Made by a program: the position numbers and the translations under genes. Under the pieces are notes generated by a model that saw nothing but the letters and a program-made list of their open reading frames with translations, ran no database searches and was not told the DNA's origin. Below are positions 11,701 to 22,806 of a stretch of 47,054 nucleotides of DNA, in pieces. This stretch comes from Ophiosphaerella korrae (taxonomy: Eukaryota; Ascomycota; Dothideomycetes; Pleosporales; Phaeosphaeriaceae), in NCBI GenBank assembly GCA_028456385.1, contig JALNQF010000325.1, forward strand, positions 1-47,054. Direction: 5' to 3'. Every line of letters starts with the position of its first letter. The first letter of the stretch is position 1.

Positions 11701-14231
11701 TACAAGATAGACTATAGAAAGTAGGAATCTTTATAAAACTAGATATCTAGAACGCCTACTACTAGATTAGAATTATAAAAGGTAATAAATAGAAAATAGC
11801 GTTTAGAACACAATATAAACTATATAAATACCTAGTTATACTCTTTAGCTTAATAAACGCACTAGTAGCCTTCTAAGAAAGAATAAATATAGTACTAAGA
11901 GAGTACTTAGATATATTTACCTTTGTATACCTAGATAATATCCTTATATTCTTAGAAATAGAAGAAGAATACGTATAGTATATATACAAAGTGCTAGAAA
12001 AACTAGTAGAAAGTAAACTATTTATTAAAATAAGAAAATACGAATTCTATATAAAAGAAATAGACTTCCTTAGATTTATTATTAAACTAGGAAAAATTAA
12101 GATTAATCTAGAAAAAATTAGATTAATTAACAAATAGCTAATACCTAAGAACCTAAAGGAAGTACAATAATTTTATAGCCTAGCTAACTTTTATAAAAAG
12201 TTAATAGTAAGATAGTCTAAAGATATAAAACTAATAATAAGGCTTATAAAAAAGGATATACTATTTAAATAGATAAGAGAATATAATAAAGTATTTAAGA
12301 AGATTAAAAAGAAGTTTATAGAAAACCTAGTTATTAGAATATATAACCTAGACCTACTAGTAATAGTAAAAATAGACGTATCTAATTTAGTCTATAGAAT
12401 ACTACTAATACAAGAAGACCTAAAGACTAAGAAAAAATATCTAGTTAAATACTTCTCTAAGAAAATAAAGCTAGTAGAGCTTAACTACCTAATTTATAAC
12501 AAAGAGATACTAGTAATCTATAAAGTATTTAAATAATAGAGAGTATACCTATAAAGAGTAAAATACTAAATAAAGGTCTATATAAACTATAGGAATCTTA
12601 TAGGATTTATACTAAATAAAGAACTAATATAATAATATACAAGATAGTAGAAATTCCTATTAATATTTAATATAGAAATTATATATATAAAAGAGAAAGA
12701 CAACTAATTTATAAACACTCTTAGTAGAAGACTAGACTTATAAAAAGAAGTAAACGCTACTAGTATAGTTCTAGTTAAGAACAAAAAAGGATATTTAGTC
12801 TTAAATATACCTAAAATAGCCGTAACACTAAAAAGAACAAGTAGCGAGCTAGACAAATAGATTTAGAGAATAACGTAAGAAATATCTAAAGAAATATAAA
12901 AATTAGAGACCTAAGAAGGACTAGCACAAGCCTATAGAAGAACATATATTCTAAGAAAAATCTAAAGAGAATTTATATAATAATTTTACAAACTACTAGT
13001 ATATAGTTACTAAGGTATTAAAAAAATACTAGATAGACTACTAAGAGATTATTATATCCTAAGAGCAAGACAACTAGTAATAGAAGTACTACAAGATTAT
13101 ATAGAATACTAGAAGAATAAGTATAGTAGATACGCACTATATAGGAAACTATAACTAGTAGAAGTACTAGACTAACTATAAAGAGTTATTATAATAGATT
13201 TTATTACAAAGCTACCTAAGTTAAAAGACTTAATATTAAGAGTCGAGTATAATAGAATCCTAATAATAGTAGATAAACTTACAAAATACTTATACTTTAG
13301 ACTATATAAAGAAAAAAGTAGATTAGAAGTTACTATATACTAGGTCCTAGGAATAGTAATTAGCTAACATAGACTACTAGATAAGATTATTATAGATAAA
13401 GATATAAGATTTATATTAAAACTATAGGGAACAATAATAGTATAATTATAAATTAAATATATAATGTCTACTATATACTACCTATAAATAGATAAATAAT
13501 TAGAAAGAATAAACTAGATAGTAGAACAATACCTAAGATACTACCTTAACTATAACTAGAATAATTAGGTATAGTTACTACCTATAGTATAGTTAGTATA
13601 CAATAGTACAAAGAATAAGATAATAAGAGTATTACTTTTCTTTATAAACTATAGATTTAACCCTAGTATATATAAAATACTAAGACTAGAGATATCTTAG
13701 TCTCTAAAAAGAGAAAACTTCGCTAATAGACTTAAAAATATACACGAGTAATTAAGATAAGATGTAGAATTCTTATATAATTAAATAGTAAAGTATTACA
13801 ATAAGAAATATAAAGAGAGACCCTAATTTAAAAAGAGAGAAAAGGTATAGTTAGTATAGAAAAATATTAAGAGTAAGAGACTAAGCTTAAAACTAGACTA
13901 CGTTAAGATAGGACTATATAAAATTAAGAAAGAAGTTACGCTAGTTATATTTAAACTAAAACTACTAAATAAAATAAACATATACTTAACTTTCTATATA
14001 GTACTACTTAAGACAGTACTATAAGACGTAGAACTACTAGTATATAAAGTAGATATATATAGAGAATAAGAAGAATAAGAAGTTAAAGAAATCCTAGTAT
14101 ACTAGTTCTATAATAGTAGGAACTACTACCTAGTAAAATAGATAGGTATAGATAAAAAAGGACAACTATAGGAAGAAATATAAGAACTAGAAAATAATCT
14201 TAACTACTCTAAGAAACTAGAGGACTTCTAA
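8763..14231 (+). pseudogene. Gyp-alpha gag-pol polyprotein (copy B)
   Basis: One frame carries everything, so gag and pol were fused without a frameshift. In order: helical gag; CCHC knuckles at 9711-9752 and 9780-9821 (C-X2-C-X4-H-X4-C with Cys and His now Tyr); a spacer of about 400 codons; protease site I-N-S-R-A at 11019-11033; reverse transcriptase with YLDNILIF at 11928-11951 (YLDD, second D lost to G-to-A); RNase H near 12370-12430; integrase about 12960-13700, including a DFITKLP block near 13195; chromodomain about 14070-14160. It ends with TAA at 14229-14231. The first codon is uncertain: ATA at 8808 could be a RIP-changed ATG. Dozens of in-frame stops remain. Confidence 0.88.
14070..14165 (+). 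other. Chromodomain at the end of B pol
   Basis: The frame reads EILVYQFYNSRNYYLVKQIG (stops taken as Q), matching the chromodomain core in which the marked Q was W (Y-L-V-K-W-x-G). Chromodomains at the integrase C-terminus define chromoviruses and bind methylated histone H3, steering insertion to heterochromatin. The same block is present in A near 17780-17860. Confidence 0.75.
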
Positions 14232-14236
14232 AGTTA

Positions 14237-14880
14237 AAACCCTCTAGAACGCCTAGTAGTAAACTAAGAGAACTAACATTACTATTACTAGATAGAGAGG
14301 TAATAAGAGCGCCTAATATAGAACCTACTATAGTAACACTAAATACTTTATCTAAGTCTAGCTTAGCTTCTAGAGCTACTAACTATACAGCTAATTTCTT
14401 ATTATTTAGCGCCTTTATCTTATAAAGACAATAGAGATAAGCTTAATTTTCTACTAGCTTACTTTATATAAGCTTCTAGATCTACTTATACTTAGCTTTA
14501 GCCTCTACAATTTAAGATAGTAATTTCTCTTAAGCTTAGTTAATAGCTCTCCCTATTATTATTAAGCCTAAATACAAGAATAAGTATAATAAACATATAC
14601 TCTATAAGAGAGATACTAAACACGTTATAGGAACTACAAACATTTATATAGATATACGCCTTATAAGCTCTACTATTATTTATAGAAACTATACAAAGAG
14701 AGTACCTAGGATTTAACTTAGAGGAAGTATAACAAGAATAAAGAAATATTTCGACACTATTACGCAACACGTAATTAGTAAGAAGATATTAACAACGTGT
14801 AGAAAAGGTAACTATAGGGAGTAATAAAGAACTAGAAATTAATAAAGAGAGTAGGTTAATAACCTTAGCTCTAGGATAGA
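14237..14880 (-). other. Candidate antisense reading frame between pol and the 3' LTR (copy B)
   Basis: After pol ends there are about 680 bp before the LTR. One minus-strand frame reads as a plausible protein when TAA/TAG are taken as Q: a hydrophobic N-terminal half (about 14880-14545), then a charged coiled-coil stretch (AQEKLLSQIVEAKAKYKQIQ, about 14540-14480), then EAKLDLDKVFSVTIVGSILG and ALITSLS (about 14375-14310). Copy A keeps the same frame with conservative changes. A plus-strand frame in the same codon register is also open between about 14540 and 14900, with very polar content, so the strand is not proven. Start and end are not fixed. The only unbroken ORF of the window (14540-14770, minus) lies here in another frame. 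Confidence 0.42.
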
Positions 14881-14911
14881 TAAACAAGGACCTACCTAGA
14901 AAAGGGGATAG

Positions 14912-15343
14912 TGTTACGATAGTAACAAGAGAAATATAGATAGAACTAATTAGCCCTATAACTAAAGGATTAAGTTCTTACAAATACAAAGAATACAAAC
15001 TTAATTAGGAAACTATATATAATTAGGATACCTAAGAGGTTATCTATAATCTATAGACTCTTAGCGTTAATAGATTATAGATTAAGGTAATCTATAATCT
15101 ATTATTCTTAGTAGTAATAGATTAATAGATTAGGATAAGTATATAGTTAGTAGTAATGCGCATTATTAAGATAGTATTAGCAATTTAATTATTAACTATA
15201 AGCGACAATATAAAGATAGTTGCGAAATATCTTCTATTATTTATAGCTTATTGTAGATTACAATACAAGCTTTTGTTATTACTTTACAATCTACTAACAC
15301 CTATCTAGGCTACTAGGAAGTCGACCCTAGTAAGCTAGTAATA
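14912..15343 (+). repeat. 3' LTR of copy B
   Basis: A 432-bp partner of 8315-8746, preceded by the polypurine tract agaaaaggggatag (14898-14911) and followed by the duplicated gataa. Differences from the 5' LTR are almost all G/A or C/T in RIP context, for example acgaacacg against acaaataca. Most of the divergence is therefore mutation by RIP, and LTR divergence cannot be used to date this insertion. Confidence 0.92.
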
Positions 15344-15348
15344 GATAA

Positions 15349-17923
15349 ACGTAATTATAAATAAGAACTAGTATCTCTTACTATATATAGATAAAATACA
15401 AGATAGACTATAAAGAGCCTAAATCTATATAAAACTAGATATTTAGAACGCCTACTACTAGATTAGAATTAAAAAAGAAGATAAATAAAAGACTATATTT
15501 AGAACGTAGTATAGACTATTTAAATACTTAGTTATACTATTTAGACTATTAAACGTACTAGTAGCGTTCTAAGAAAGAATTAATATAGTACTAAGAAAAT
15601 ATATAGATATATTTATATTTATATACCTAGATAATATCCTTATATTCTTAGAAATAGAAGAAGAATACGTATAGTATATATATAAAGTACTAGAAAAACT
15701 AGTAAAAAGTAAGATATTCTTTAAAATAAGAAAATACAAGTTCTATATAAAAAAAATAAACTTTTATAGATTTATTATAGAACTAGGAAAAATATAGATA
15801 AACTCTAATAAGATTAAAATAATTTAAGAATAGCTAATACTAAAGAACTTATAAGAAGTATAATAGTTCTATAGATTAGTAAACTTCTATAGAAAGCTAA
15901 TAGTAAGATAGTCTAAACTAATAGAACTACTAATAAATCTTATAAAGAAAGATATACTATTTAAATAGATATAAGAATATAATAAATTATTTAAATAAAT
16001 TAAATAAAGATTTATAGAAAATCTAATTATTAGAATATATAACCTAGAACTACCTATAATAGTAAAGATAGATATATAAAACTTAGTCTATAGAATAGTA
16101 CTAATATAAGAGGTCTAAAATATAAAACAAGAATATTTAGTTAAATACTTCTCTAAGAAAATAAAGCTAGTAGAGCTTAACTACTAAATTTATAATAAGA
16201 AAATACTAGTAATCTATAAAGTATTTAAATAATAGAGAGTATATTTATAAAAAGTAAAATAGTAAATAAAAGTCTATATAAACTATAAGAATCTTATAAG
16301 ATTTATAATAAATAAGGACTTATTATAATACTATATAAGATAGTTAGAATTCTTATTAATATTTAATATAGAAATTATATATACTAAAGGTAAAGACAAT
16401 TAATTTATAGATACTCTAAGTTAAAGACTAGACTTATAAGAAGAAATAAATACTACTAGTATAGTTCTAGTTAAGAATAAAAAAGGATATTTAGTTCTAA
16501 GTATACTTAAAATAGCTATAATACTTAAAAAAAAGAGTAGTAAGCTAAATAAATAGATTTAGAAAGAAATAGAAAAAGCTTCTAAAAAAATAAAGAAGCT
16601 TAAGATTTAAGAAAGAATTATAAAAGTATATAGAAGAACGTATATACTAAATAAAATATAAAAAGAGTTTATATAATAATTCTATAAACTACTAGTAAAT
16701 AAATACTAGAGTATTAATAAAATATTAGATAGATTACTAAAAGACTACTATATCTTAAAAGTAAAATAACTAGTAATAGAAGTACTATAAGACTATTTAG
16801 AATACTATAGAAATAAGTATAATAGATACGTACTATATAAGATACTATAACTAGTTAAAATACTAGAATAATTATAGAGAGTTATTATAATAGACTTTAT
16901 TACAAAGTTACTAAAGTCTAGAAACCTAATATTAATAGTTAAATATAATAGAATTCTAATAATAGTAAATAAGCTTATAAAGTACTTATACTTTAGACTA
17001 TATAAAGAAAAAAGTAGGATAGAAGTTACTATATACTAAGTTCTAGAAACTATAATTAGCTAGTATAGTATTCTAGATAAGATTATTATAGATAGAGATA
17101 TAAGATTTATATTAAAACTATAGAGAATAATAATAGTAATATTAGAAATAGAATATATAATATTAACTATATACTACCTATAAATAAATAGATAATTAGA
17201 ACGTATAAACTAAATAGTAGAATAGTACTTAAGATACTACCTTAACTATAACTAAAATAATTAGGTATAGCTATTACTTATAGTATAGTTAGTATATAAT
17301 AGCGTAAGAAATATAGTAATAAAAGTGTTACTCTTCTTTATAAACTATATATTTAACTCTAATATATACTAAATACTAAGATTTTAAGTATTTTAGTCTC
17401 TATAAAAAGAAAATTTTATAAATAGACTTAAAGAAATATATAATTAACTATAATAAAACGTAGAATTTTTATAAAATTAAATAGTAAAGTACTATAATAG
17501 AAAATATTAAAAAAGACTTTAATTTAGAAAAAGAGAAAAAGTATAGTTAGTATAAAGAAATATTAAAAGTAATTAAGCTATAAACTAGATTATATTAAGA
17601 TAAGACTATATAAGATAAAAAAAGAAGTTATACTAGTTATATTTAAATTAAAGCTACTAGATAAAATAAAGATATACCTAATATTTTATAGAGTACTATT
17701 AGAGAAAGTACTATAAGAAGTAAAACTACTAGTATATAAAGTAGATATATATATAGAATAAAAAGAATAAGAAATTAAAGAAATCTTATAGTACTAGTTC
17801 TATAATAGAAAAAACTACTACCTAGTAAAATAGATAAGTATAGATAAGAAAAGAAAACTATAAGAAGATATATAGGAACTAGAAGATAACCTTAACTACT
17901 CTAAGAAACTAAAAGAGTTCTAA
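15349..17923 (+). pseudogene. Gyp-alpha pol, second part (copy A)
   Basis: This continues the A frame after B: reverse transcriptase with YLDN near 15624-15650, RNase H, integrase (about 16660-17400) and the chromodomain near 17780-17860. It ends with TAA at 17921-17923. Its chromodomain block and its last residues before the stop align with those of B. Confidence 0.8.
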
Positions 17924-17929
17924 AGTTAA

Positions 17930-18570
17930 AACCCTCTAGAGCGCCTAGTAGTAAACTAAGAAAATTAGTAATACTACTAATAGATAAAGAGGTAATAAGA
18001 GCGCCTAATATAATAGAAACTAGAGTAGCCTCTACTATATTATTAAGATCTAACTTAGCTTCTATTATATAAAACTATTTAGATAACTTAGTATTATTAT
18101 AAGCTTTTAATTTATAAAAATACTTAATATAAGAATAAAGCTTTACTAGCTTATAAAGAGTTAACTTATACTTAGCTTTAGCTATAGTAAGCTATAATAA
18201 TAATTTATCTTAAGCTCTATTAATAGATTACTTTATATAACTTAGTAGAAGGAGACTATATAGAAATTAAATACTTACACTCTATAAGTATAATACTAGA
18301 AGTAATATATTTATACTAAATATTAGTAAGAATATACTTATTATAATACTTACTATTATTTAAAGATATAAGATAAGTAAGACCTAATAAAGTATAATAA
18401 TAATAAAGAAATATCTTAACTCTATTATAAATAATATAGGCTACTAGAAGAAGTTTATTATATTAGGACTAAGATAATATAAGAAGTAATAAGAAACTAG
18501 AAATTAATAAAGGAACTAAATAAATAACTTTAGCTTTAGTATAAAAGAATAAAGGTCTATATAAAAGAGA
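17930..18570 (-). other. Antisense frame counterpart in copy A
   Basis: The same slot as 14237-14880 in B. The minus frame reads AQDKLLLQLTIAKAKYK, then EAKLDLNNIVEATLVSIILG and ALITSLS (near 18055-17990). It matches the B frame with E/D, I/L and V/I swaps. Protein similarity that survives beyond RIP changes is the main argument that this strand once coded. No known family recognised. Confidence 0.4.
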
Positions 18571-18576
18571 AAATAG

Positions 18577-18979
18577 TATTATAGCTATAATAAAAGAAAT
18601 AGTAATAGAACTAATTAGTTTAAGCTTAGTTACTAATAAAGTATAAGATAAGTAAAGTAATAACTTATAAGATAATAAACTTAATTAAGATACTAACTAT
18701 AATAAAGATACGTAATAAATTTATAAATTTATAATCTTAGTAAAAATAAAGTAATAAAGTTACTAAGTATATATAAGTATATAGGAATAACAATATATAT
18801 TATTAGGATAGTATTAGTAATTTAATCCTTTAACTATAGAATAGTAATACAAGATAATTACAAGATATCTTCTATTATTTATAGTTATTATAGATTACTA
18901 TATAAACTTTTACTATTATTTTATAATTTACTAATACTTTAGTAGTTACTTATAGTTAATAATAGGAGACCTTATTATA
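18577..18979 (+). repeat. 3' LTR of copy A
   Basis: A 403-bp LTR ending accttattata and followed by the duplicated tatat. It lacks one hairpin unit present in the 5' LTR, so the hairpin module has changed in length since insertion. Confidence 0.88.
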
Positions 18980-19196
18980 TATATAGTTAGGCTAATTTAT
19001 TATATCTAGTAGTTACTTTATAAATATATTCTTTAATTATTACTAGCGTACTTAGTATATAACCTAGCTACGTACTACTTATACTCTATATAGAGTCTTG
19101 TTTAACTATTAACTATATTTTTTTTTCTATTATTATAGCCTATTATAAGGAGCGTATTATTATTATCTTTAAACTATTAGTAAAGAAGTATTATTA
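18980..19196 (-). mobile_element. LTR-gamma element M, leader next to its 5' LTR
   Basis: About 215 bp between A and the LTR at 19197. Because the probable gag of M is on the minus strand, this is its leader or gag start. I see no clear tRNA-type primer site; the bases beside the LTR (agaagtatta) are RIP-altered. It joins 3924-4943 across A. Confidence 0.5.
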
Positions 19197-19474
19197 TATT
19201 AAGAGGTAGCTAGAAAGTAATAGTACTTACTATAGGCTATAGGAGATAGTAAAGAGATAATAGATAGTATTTAATAGTACTACTAGTATCTAATAGAAAA
19301 TAATACTTACTTTACTCTTTTTATAAGTATTAAGCCTTTTATATACCTATATAGTATACTAGCTTTACTTTAGATTATAACTATATAATATTATAATCTT
19401 TAGTATATAAGCTTTACTTCTAACTTATACTAGAGTTTATAAAAGTCTTAAGTATTTAATAAACTCTTATTATA
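19197..19474 (-). repeat. LTR of element M (LTR-gamma family)
   Basis: A 278-bp LTR, the same length as solo copy F at 28159-28436. It starts tattaagaggtagctag and ends actcttattata. Copy D integrase sequence begins directly after it (tatagtttctag), so M was inserted in D; the matching duplication should be at its other LTR off-window. It is far more RIP-mutated than F. Confidence 0.82.
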
Positions 19475-21507
19475 TATAGTTTCTAGAACCTAGTATATAG
19501 TAACTTCTATTTTACTTCTTTCTTTATATTATCTAAAATATAAATATTTTATAAGTTTATCTACTATTATTAGGATTCTATTATACTTAACTCCTAATAT
19601 TAAGTTCTTTAACTTAAGTAACTTTGTAATAAAGTCTATTATAATTACTTCTTAGAGTTATTCTAGTACTTTAACTAGTTATAATATTCTATATAGTATA
19701 TATCTATTATACTTATTTCTATAATATTTTATATAGTCTTATAGTACTTCTATTACTAGTTATCTTACTTTTAAAATATAATAATATCTTAAAAGTTTAT
19801 CTAGTATTTTATTAATACCTTAGTATCTATATACTAGTAGTTTATAAAATTATTATATAAACTCTTTCTATATTTTATTTAGAATATATATTCTTCTATA
19901 TACTTTTATAAATCCTTTTTAGATTTTAAGTTTTTTTATTTCTTTAGAAGCCTTTTTTATTTCCTTCTAAATCTATTTATTTTACTTATTATTCTTTCTT
20001 TTAAGTATTATAGCTATTTTAAGTATATTTAAAACTAAATATCTATCTTTATTCTTAACTAAAACTATACTAGTAGTATTTACTTCTTCTTATAAATCTA
20101 GTCTACTACCTAGAGTATCTATAAATTAGTTATTTTTACTTTTAGTAAATTTAATCTTAAGATTAAATATTAAAAAAAATTCCTACTATCTTATATAGTA
20201 TTATAATAAGTCTTTATTTATTATAAATCTTATAAGATTCTTATAGTCTAAATAAACTTTTATTTAGTATTTTACTCTTTATAAGTATACTCTTTATTAC
20301 TTAAATACTTTATAGATTACTAGTATCTCTTTCTTATAGATTAGGTAGTTAAGATCTACTAGCTTTATTTTCTTAGAAAAGTATTTAACTAAGTATTTTT
20401 ATTTTATAACCTAGTCTTCTTATATTAGTATTATACTATAGACTAAGTTTAATATATCTATTTTTACTATTACTAGTAGGTTTAAGTTATATATTCTAAT
20501 AACTAGGTTCTCTATAAACTTCTATTTTATTTAGTTAAATACTTTATTATACTCTTAAGTCTATTTAAATATTATATTCTTTTTTATAAGTCTTATTAAT
20601 AGTTCTATTATCTTAGACTATTTTACTATTAATTTTTTATAAAATTTTACTAACCTATAAAACTATTATACTTCTTATAAGTTCTTAAGTATTAGCTATT
20701 TTTAGATTACTTTAATCTTATTAGAGTTAATCCTTATTTTTCCTAGTTTAATAATAAATCTAAGGAAGTATATTTCTTTAGTATAAAATTTGTATTTCTT
20801 TATCTTAAAAAATAATTTATTTTCTACTAGCTTTTCTAGTACTTTATATATATATTATACGTATTCTTTTTCTATTTTAAAAAATATAAAGATATTACCT
20901 AGGTATATAAATATAAATATATTTACGTATTCTTTTAGGACTATATTAATCTAAATAGTATAACTATATATTTAAATAGTTTATACTATATTCTAAACAC
21001 TATTTTCTATTTATTACTTTCTTTAATTCTAATCTAATAGTACGTATTTTAGAAATCTAGTTTTATAAAGATTTAATCTTTCTATAGCTTATCTTATATT
21101 TTATCTATATATAGTAAAAGGTATTAGTTTTTATTTATAATTATATTTATTTTCTAAAAGTCTATATAAAGTTATTTATCTTTTATCTTCTTTTTATCTA
21201 TAAAAAGAAGTTTATATACTACTAAAGATTAGAAGTCTTTTATTTATTCTTTTCTTATTAAATTTTTAATAAATAATTATTTAATCTTTAATTTTTCTTT
21301 TATTTTCTAATAGACTAGACTCTATCTTATATTTTTTCTTTCTTCTAGGTCTATTACTAAGTCCTATATCTAATATTCTAGAAGGTAATTATTAGGTTCT
21401 ATAAGTTATTTCTCTTATTTCTTATATTTATCTAGGAATTCTCCTTTATATATACTTATATTAGCTTTTAATATATCTATTTTAGAGTAACTAATTTTCT
21501 CTATTTT
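19475..21507 (-). pseudogene. Gyp-alpha pol fragment of copy D (RT, RNase H, integrase)
   Basis: The reverse complement aligns with B from the post-protease region to mid-integrase. The RT active-site block (YLDD in the ancestor) lies near 20890-20935. The break at 19475 falls after the equivalent of the VTIYQVL stretch of the B integrase. RIP is near saturation. Confidence 0.8.
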
Positions 21508-21779
21508 TATAAGGTAGACTTTACGTAAGATAACTTAATAAGGTAGTTTTAACAATTAACTAAAAAGAGTAAATAGTAGATAAAGCTATCTAAGTAAGTA
21601 CTAGGTATATATACCTAGTAGCTTACTAAGCGCTAACTAAAAGTAGAAAGGTAGTTAAATATTAGTAAGTTTACAATATTAGTAAGTTTTATAATATTAG
21701 TAAGTTTATAATATTAGTAAGTTATAAACTTACTAATATTAGTGTAAAAATAAGAGATATAAAAGATAACTCCTTTATA
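21508..21779 (-). repeat. 3' LTR of Gyp-beta E
   Basis: A 272-bp LTR containing a perfect 22-bp palindrome centred on ctaggtatatatacctag (21599-21620). It also has an expanded array of about four copies of tattagtaagtttataa (about 21660-21725), followed by an inverted copy. The 5' LTR has a single copy, which accounts for the 52-bp length difference. Confidence 0.88.
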
Positions 21780-22434
21780 CGTCTCTCTCTTTTTAAAGAG
21801 TAAATTCCTAGAGCTTAAAAAGGGCTCTAATTAACTAAGAATACTTATTAGGTAGTAGTAGTAGTAGCTAGGGTTAAGGAGGTTAACTATTTTTAGAGTC
21901 GAAATCGTTATTTATAGAGTATAGAGCTAAGGTTTTTACTAATTTTAGTATAAAATTAAGACCTACGTAACTTCTATATATAAAACGTATTAACTATAAA
22001 CTCTTTTCTACTACTTTTACTCTATACTAATAAAATTAAACCTAAAAGTATTTATATATAGTATAAAAGAAGGTAAAGTTAATACTACTAAGTAACTTAA
22101 TAGCGCTAGATCTCTATATAAGTACTTACTATAGATATAGGCTTTGCGATAAGTAGGTTTATTAATATAGAGGACCTAGTAAGCCTAATATTTATAAGTA
22201 TTAAAGGGTAGGTAGCGTAGAGTAGCCCTAGCTAGGAATTTAGTAGCTAGTTATAAATTCTATAATAGTAAACTAGACTTACGCGTAACTAGTTATAAAA
22301 GAGTATAGTAGTTATAGCTATAGTAGTAGGAGTAGGCTCTAACTTAAAAAGAGTCTTACACTTACTAGCTAAAGTAAACTATTCCTACTATTTTTACGCT
22401 ATAATTTAGCTTTAACTAGTAGTAAAGTTTTTTA

Positions 22435-22806
22435 ATTACGCCTTAAAAGGCCTTTTTACACCTACTAATAGCTAAGGTACTTTACTAGGTTACGTCTTTA
22501 TTAAGCTCTATTTTAGGTATATAGTTAGTATTTTAGGCTTTTCTAAGTAGTTCTAGTAAAAGTTAAAAGTAGTAATTATACTTTATAAAGGGCTTTTTTA
22601 CGCCTATTAATAGTTTTAGGCTTATCTAGGTAGTTCTAGGAAAGGCTAAAAGTAGTAATTACGCCTTAGAGGGGGCTTTTTTTATACCTATTAGTAGGTT
22701 AAGATACTTTAATAAGTTACGTCTTTATTAAGGCTCTATTTTTTAAGTATACGTAAAGTTAATAGTTTAGCTTTCTCTAAGTAGTTCTAGTAAAAGTTAA
22801 AAGTAG
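22435..22806 (-). repeat. Tandem repeat in the tail of Gyp-beta E pol
   Basis: Three units share the block agttctagtaaaagttaaaa plus gtag and aattacgcctt...gggctttttta. The first and third also share ttacgtctttattaag and are about 140-150 bp; the middle one is shorter, about 80 bp. On the minus strand they repeat the residues just after the chromodomain (TFNFYQNYLEK), so the tail of the polyprotein was duplicated. Confidence 0.65.

Larger units (their letters stand above)
8315..15343 (+). mobile_element. Gyp-alpha copy B, full length, nested in A
   Basis: This is the best-preserved chromovirus in the window, 7029 bp. Its two LTRs are both 432 bp (8315-8746 and 14912-15343), starting tgttacgatagtaacaagag. 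Five-base duplications gataa lie at 8310-8314 and 15344-15348, and A's coding sequence continues exactly across them. A purine-rich tract agaaaaggggatag ends at 14911, directly before the 3' LTR. RIP is incomplete and lopsided: many ACA and GCA triplets survive, but TG is almost gone. One gag-pol frame runs from about 8763 to 14231. Confidence 0.95.
4944..18979 (+). mobile_element. Gyp-alpha copy A, full length, split by copy B
   Basis: This is a complete Ty3/Gypsy chromovirus: LTRs at 4944-5392 and 18577-18979, gag-pol between, and a perfect 5-bp duplication tatat at 4939-4943 and 18980-18984. Copy B (8315-15343) is inserted at the start of the reverse transcriptase, leaving gataa on both sides. 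Without B and one gataa copy, A is about 7.0 kb. A is much more RIP-mutated than B: in 5521-6120 I count one CA and no TG, against 17 and 1 in the equivalent stretch of B. This agrees with A being older. Confidence 0.92.

Noticed and set aside
14540..14770. Intact 76-codon ORF on the minus strand
   Set aside because: It lies in the 3' region of retrotransposon B, overlaps a more convincing frame in another phase, has no counterpart that I can see in copy A, and is the kind of run expected by chance in 47 kb.
14540..14905. Plus-strand Q/Y/K-rich frame before the 3' LTR of B as a further pol segment
   Set aside because: It lies in a different frame from pol and beyond the pol stop, and the copy A sequence supports the minus strand slightly better. 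Kept only as the alternative to the antisense frame.
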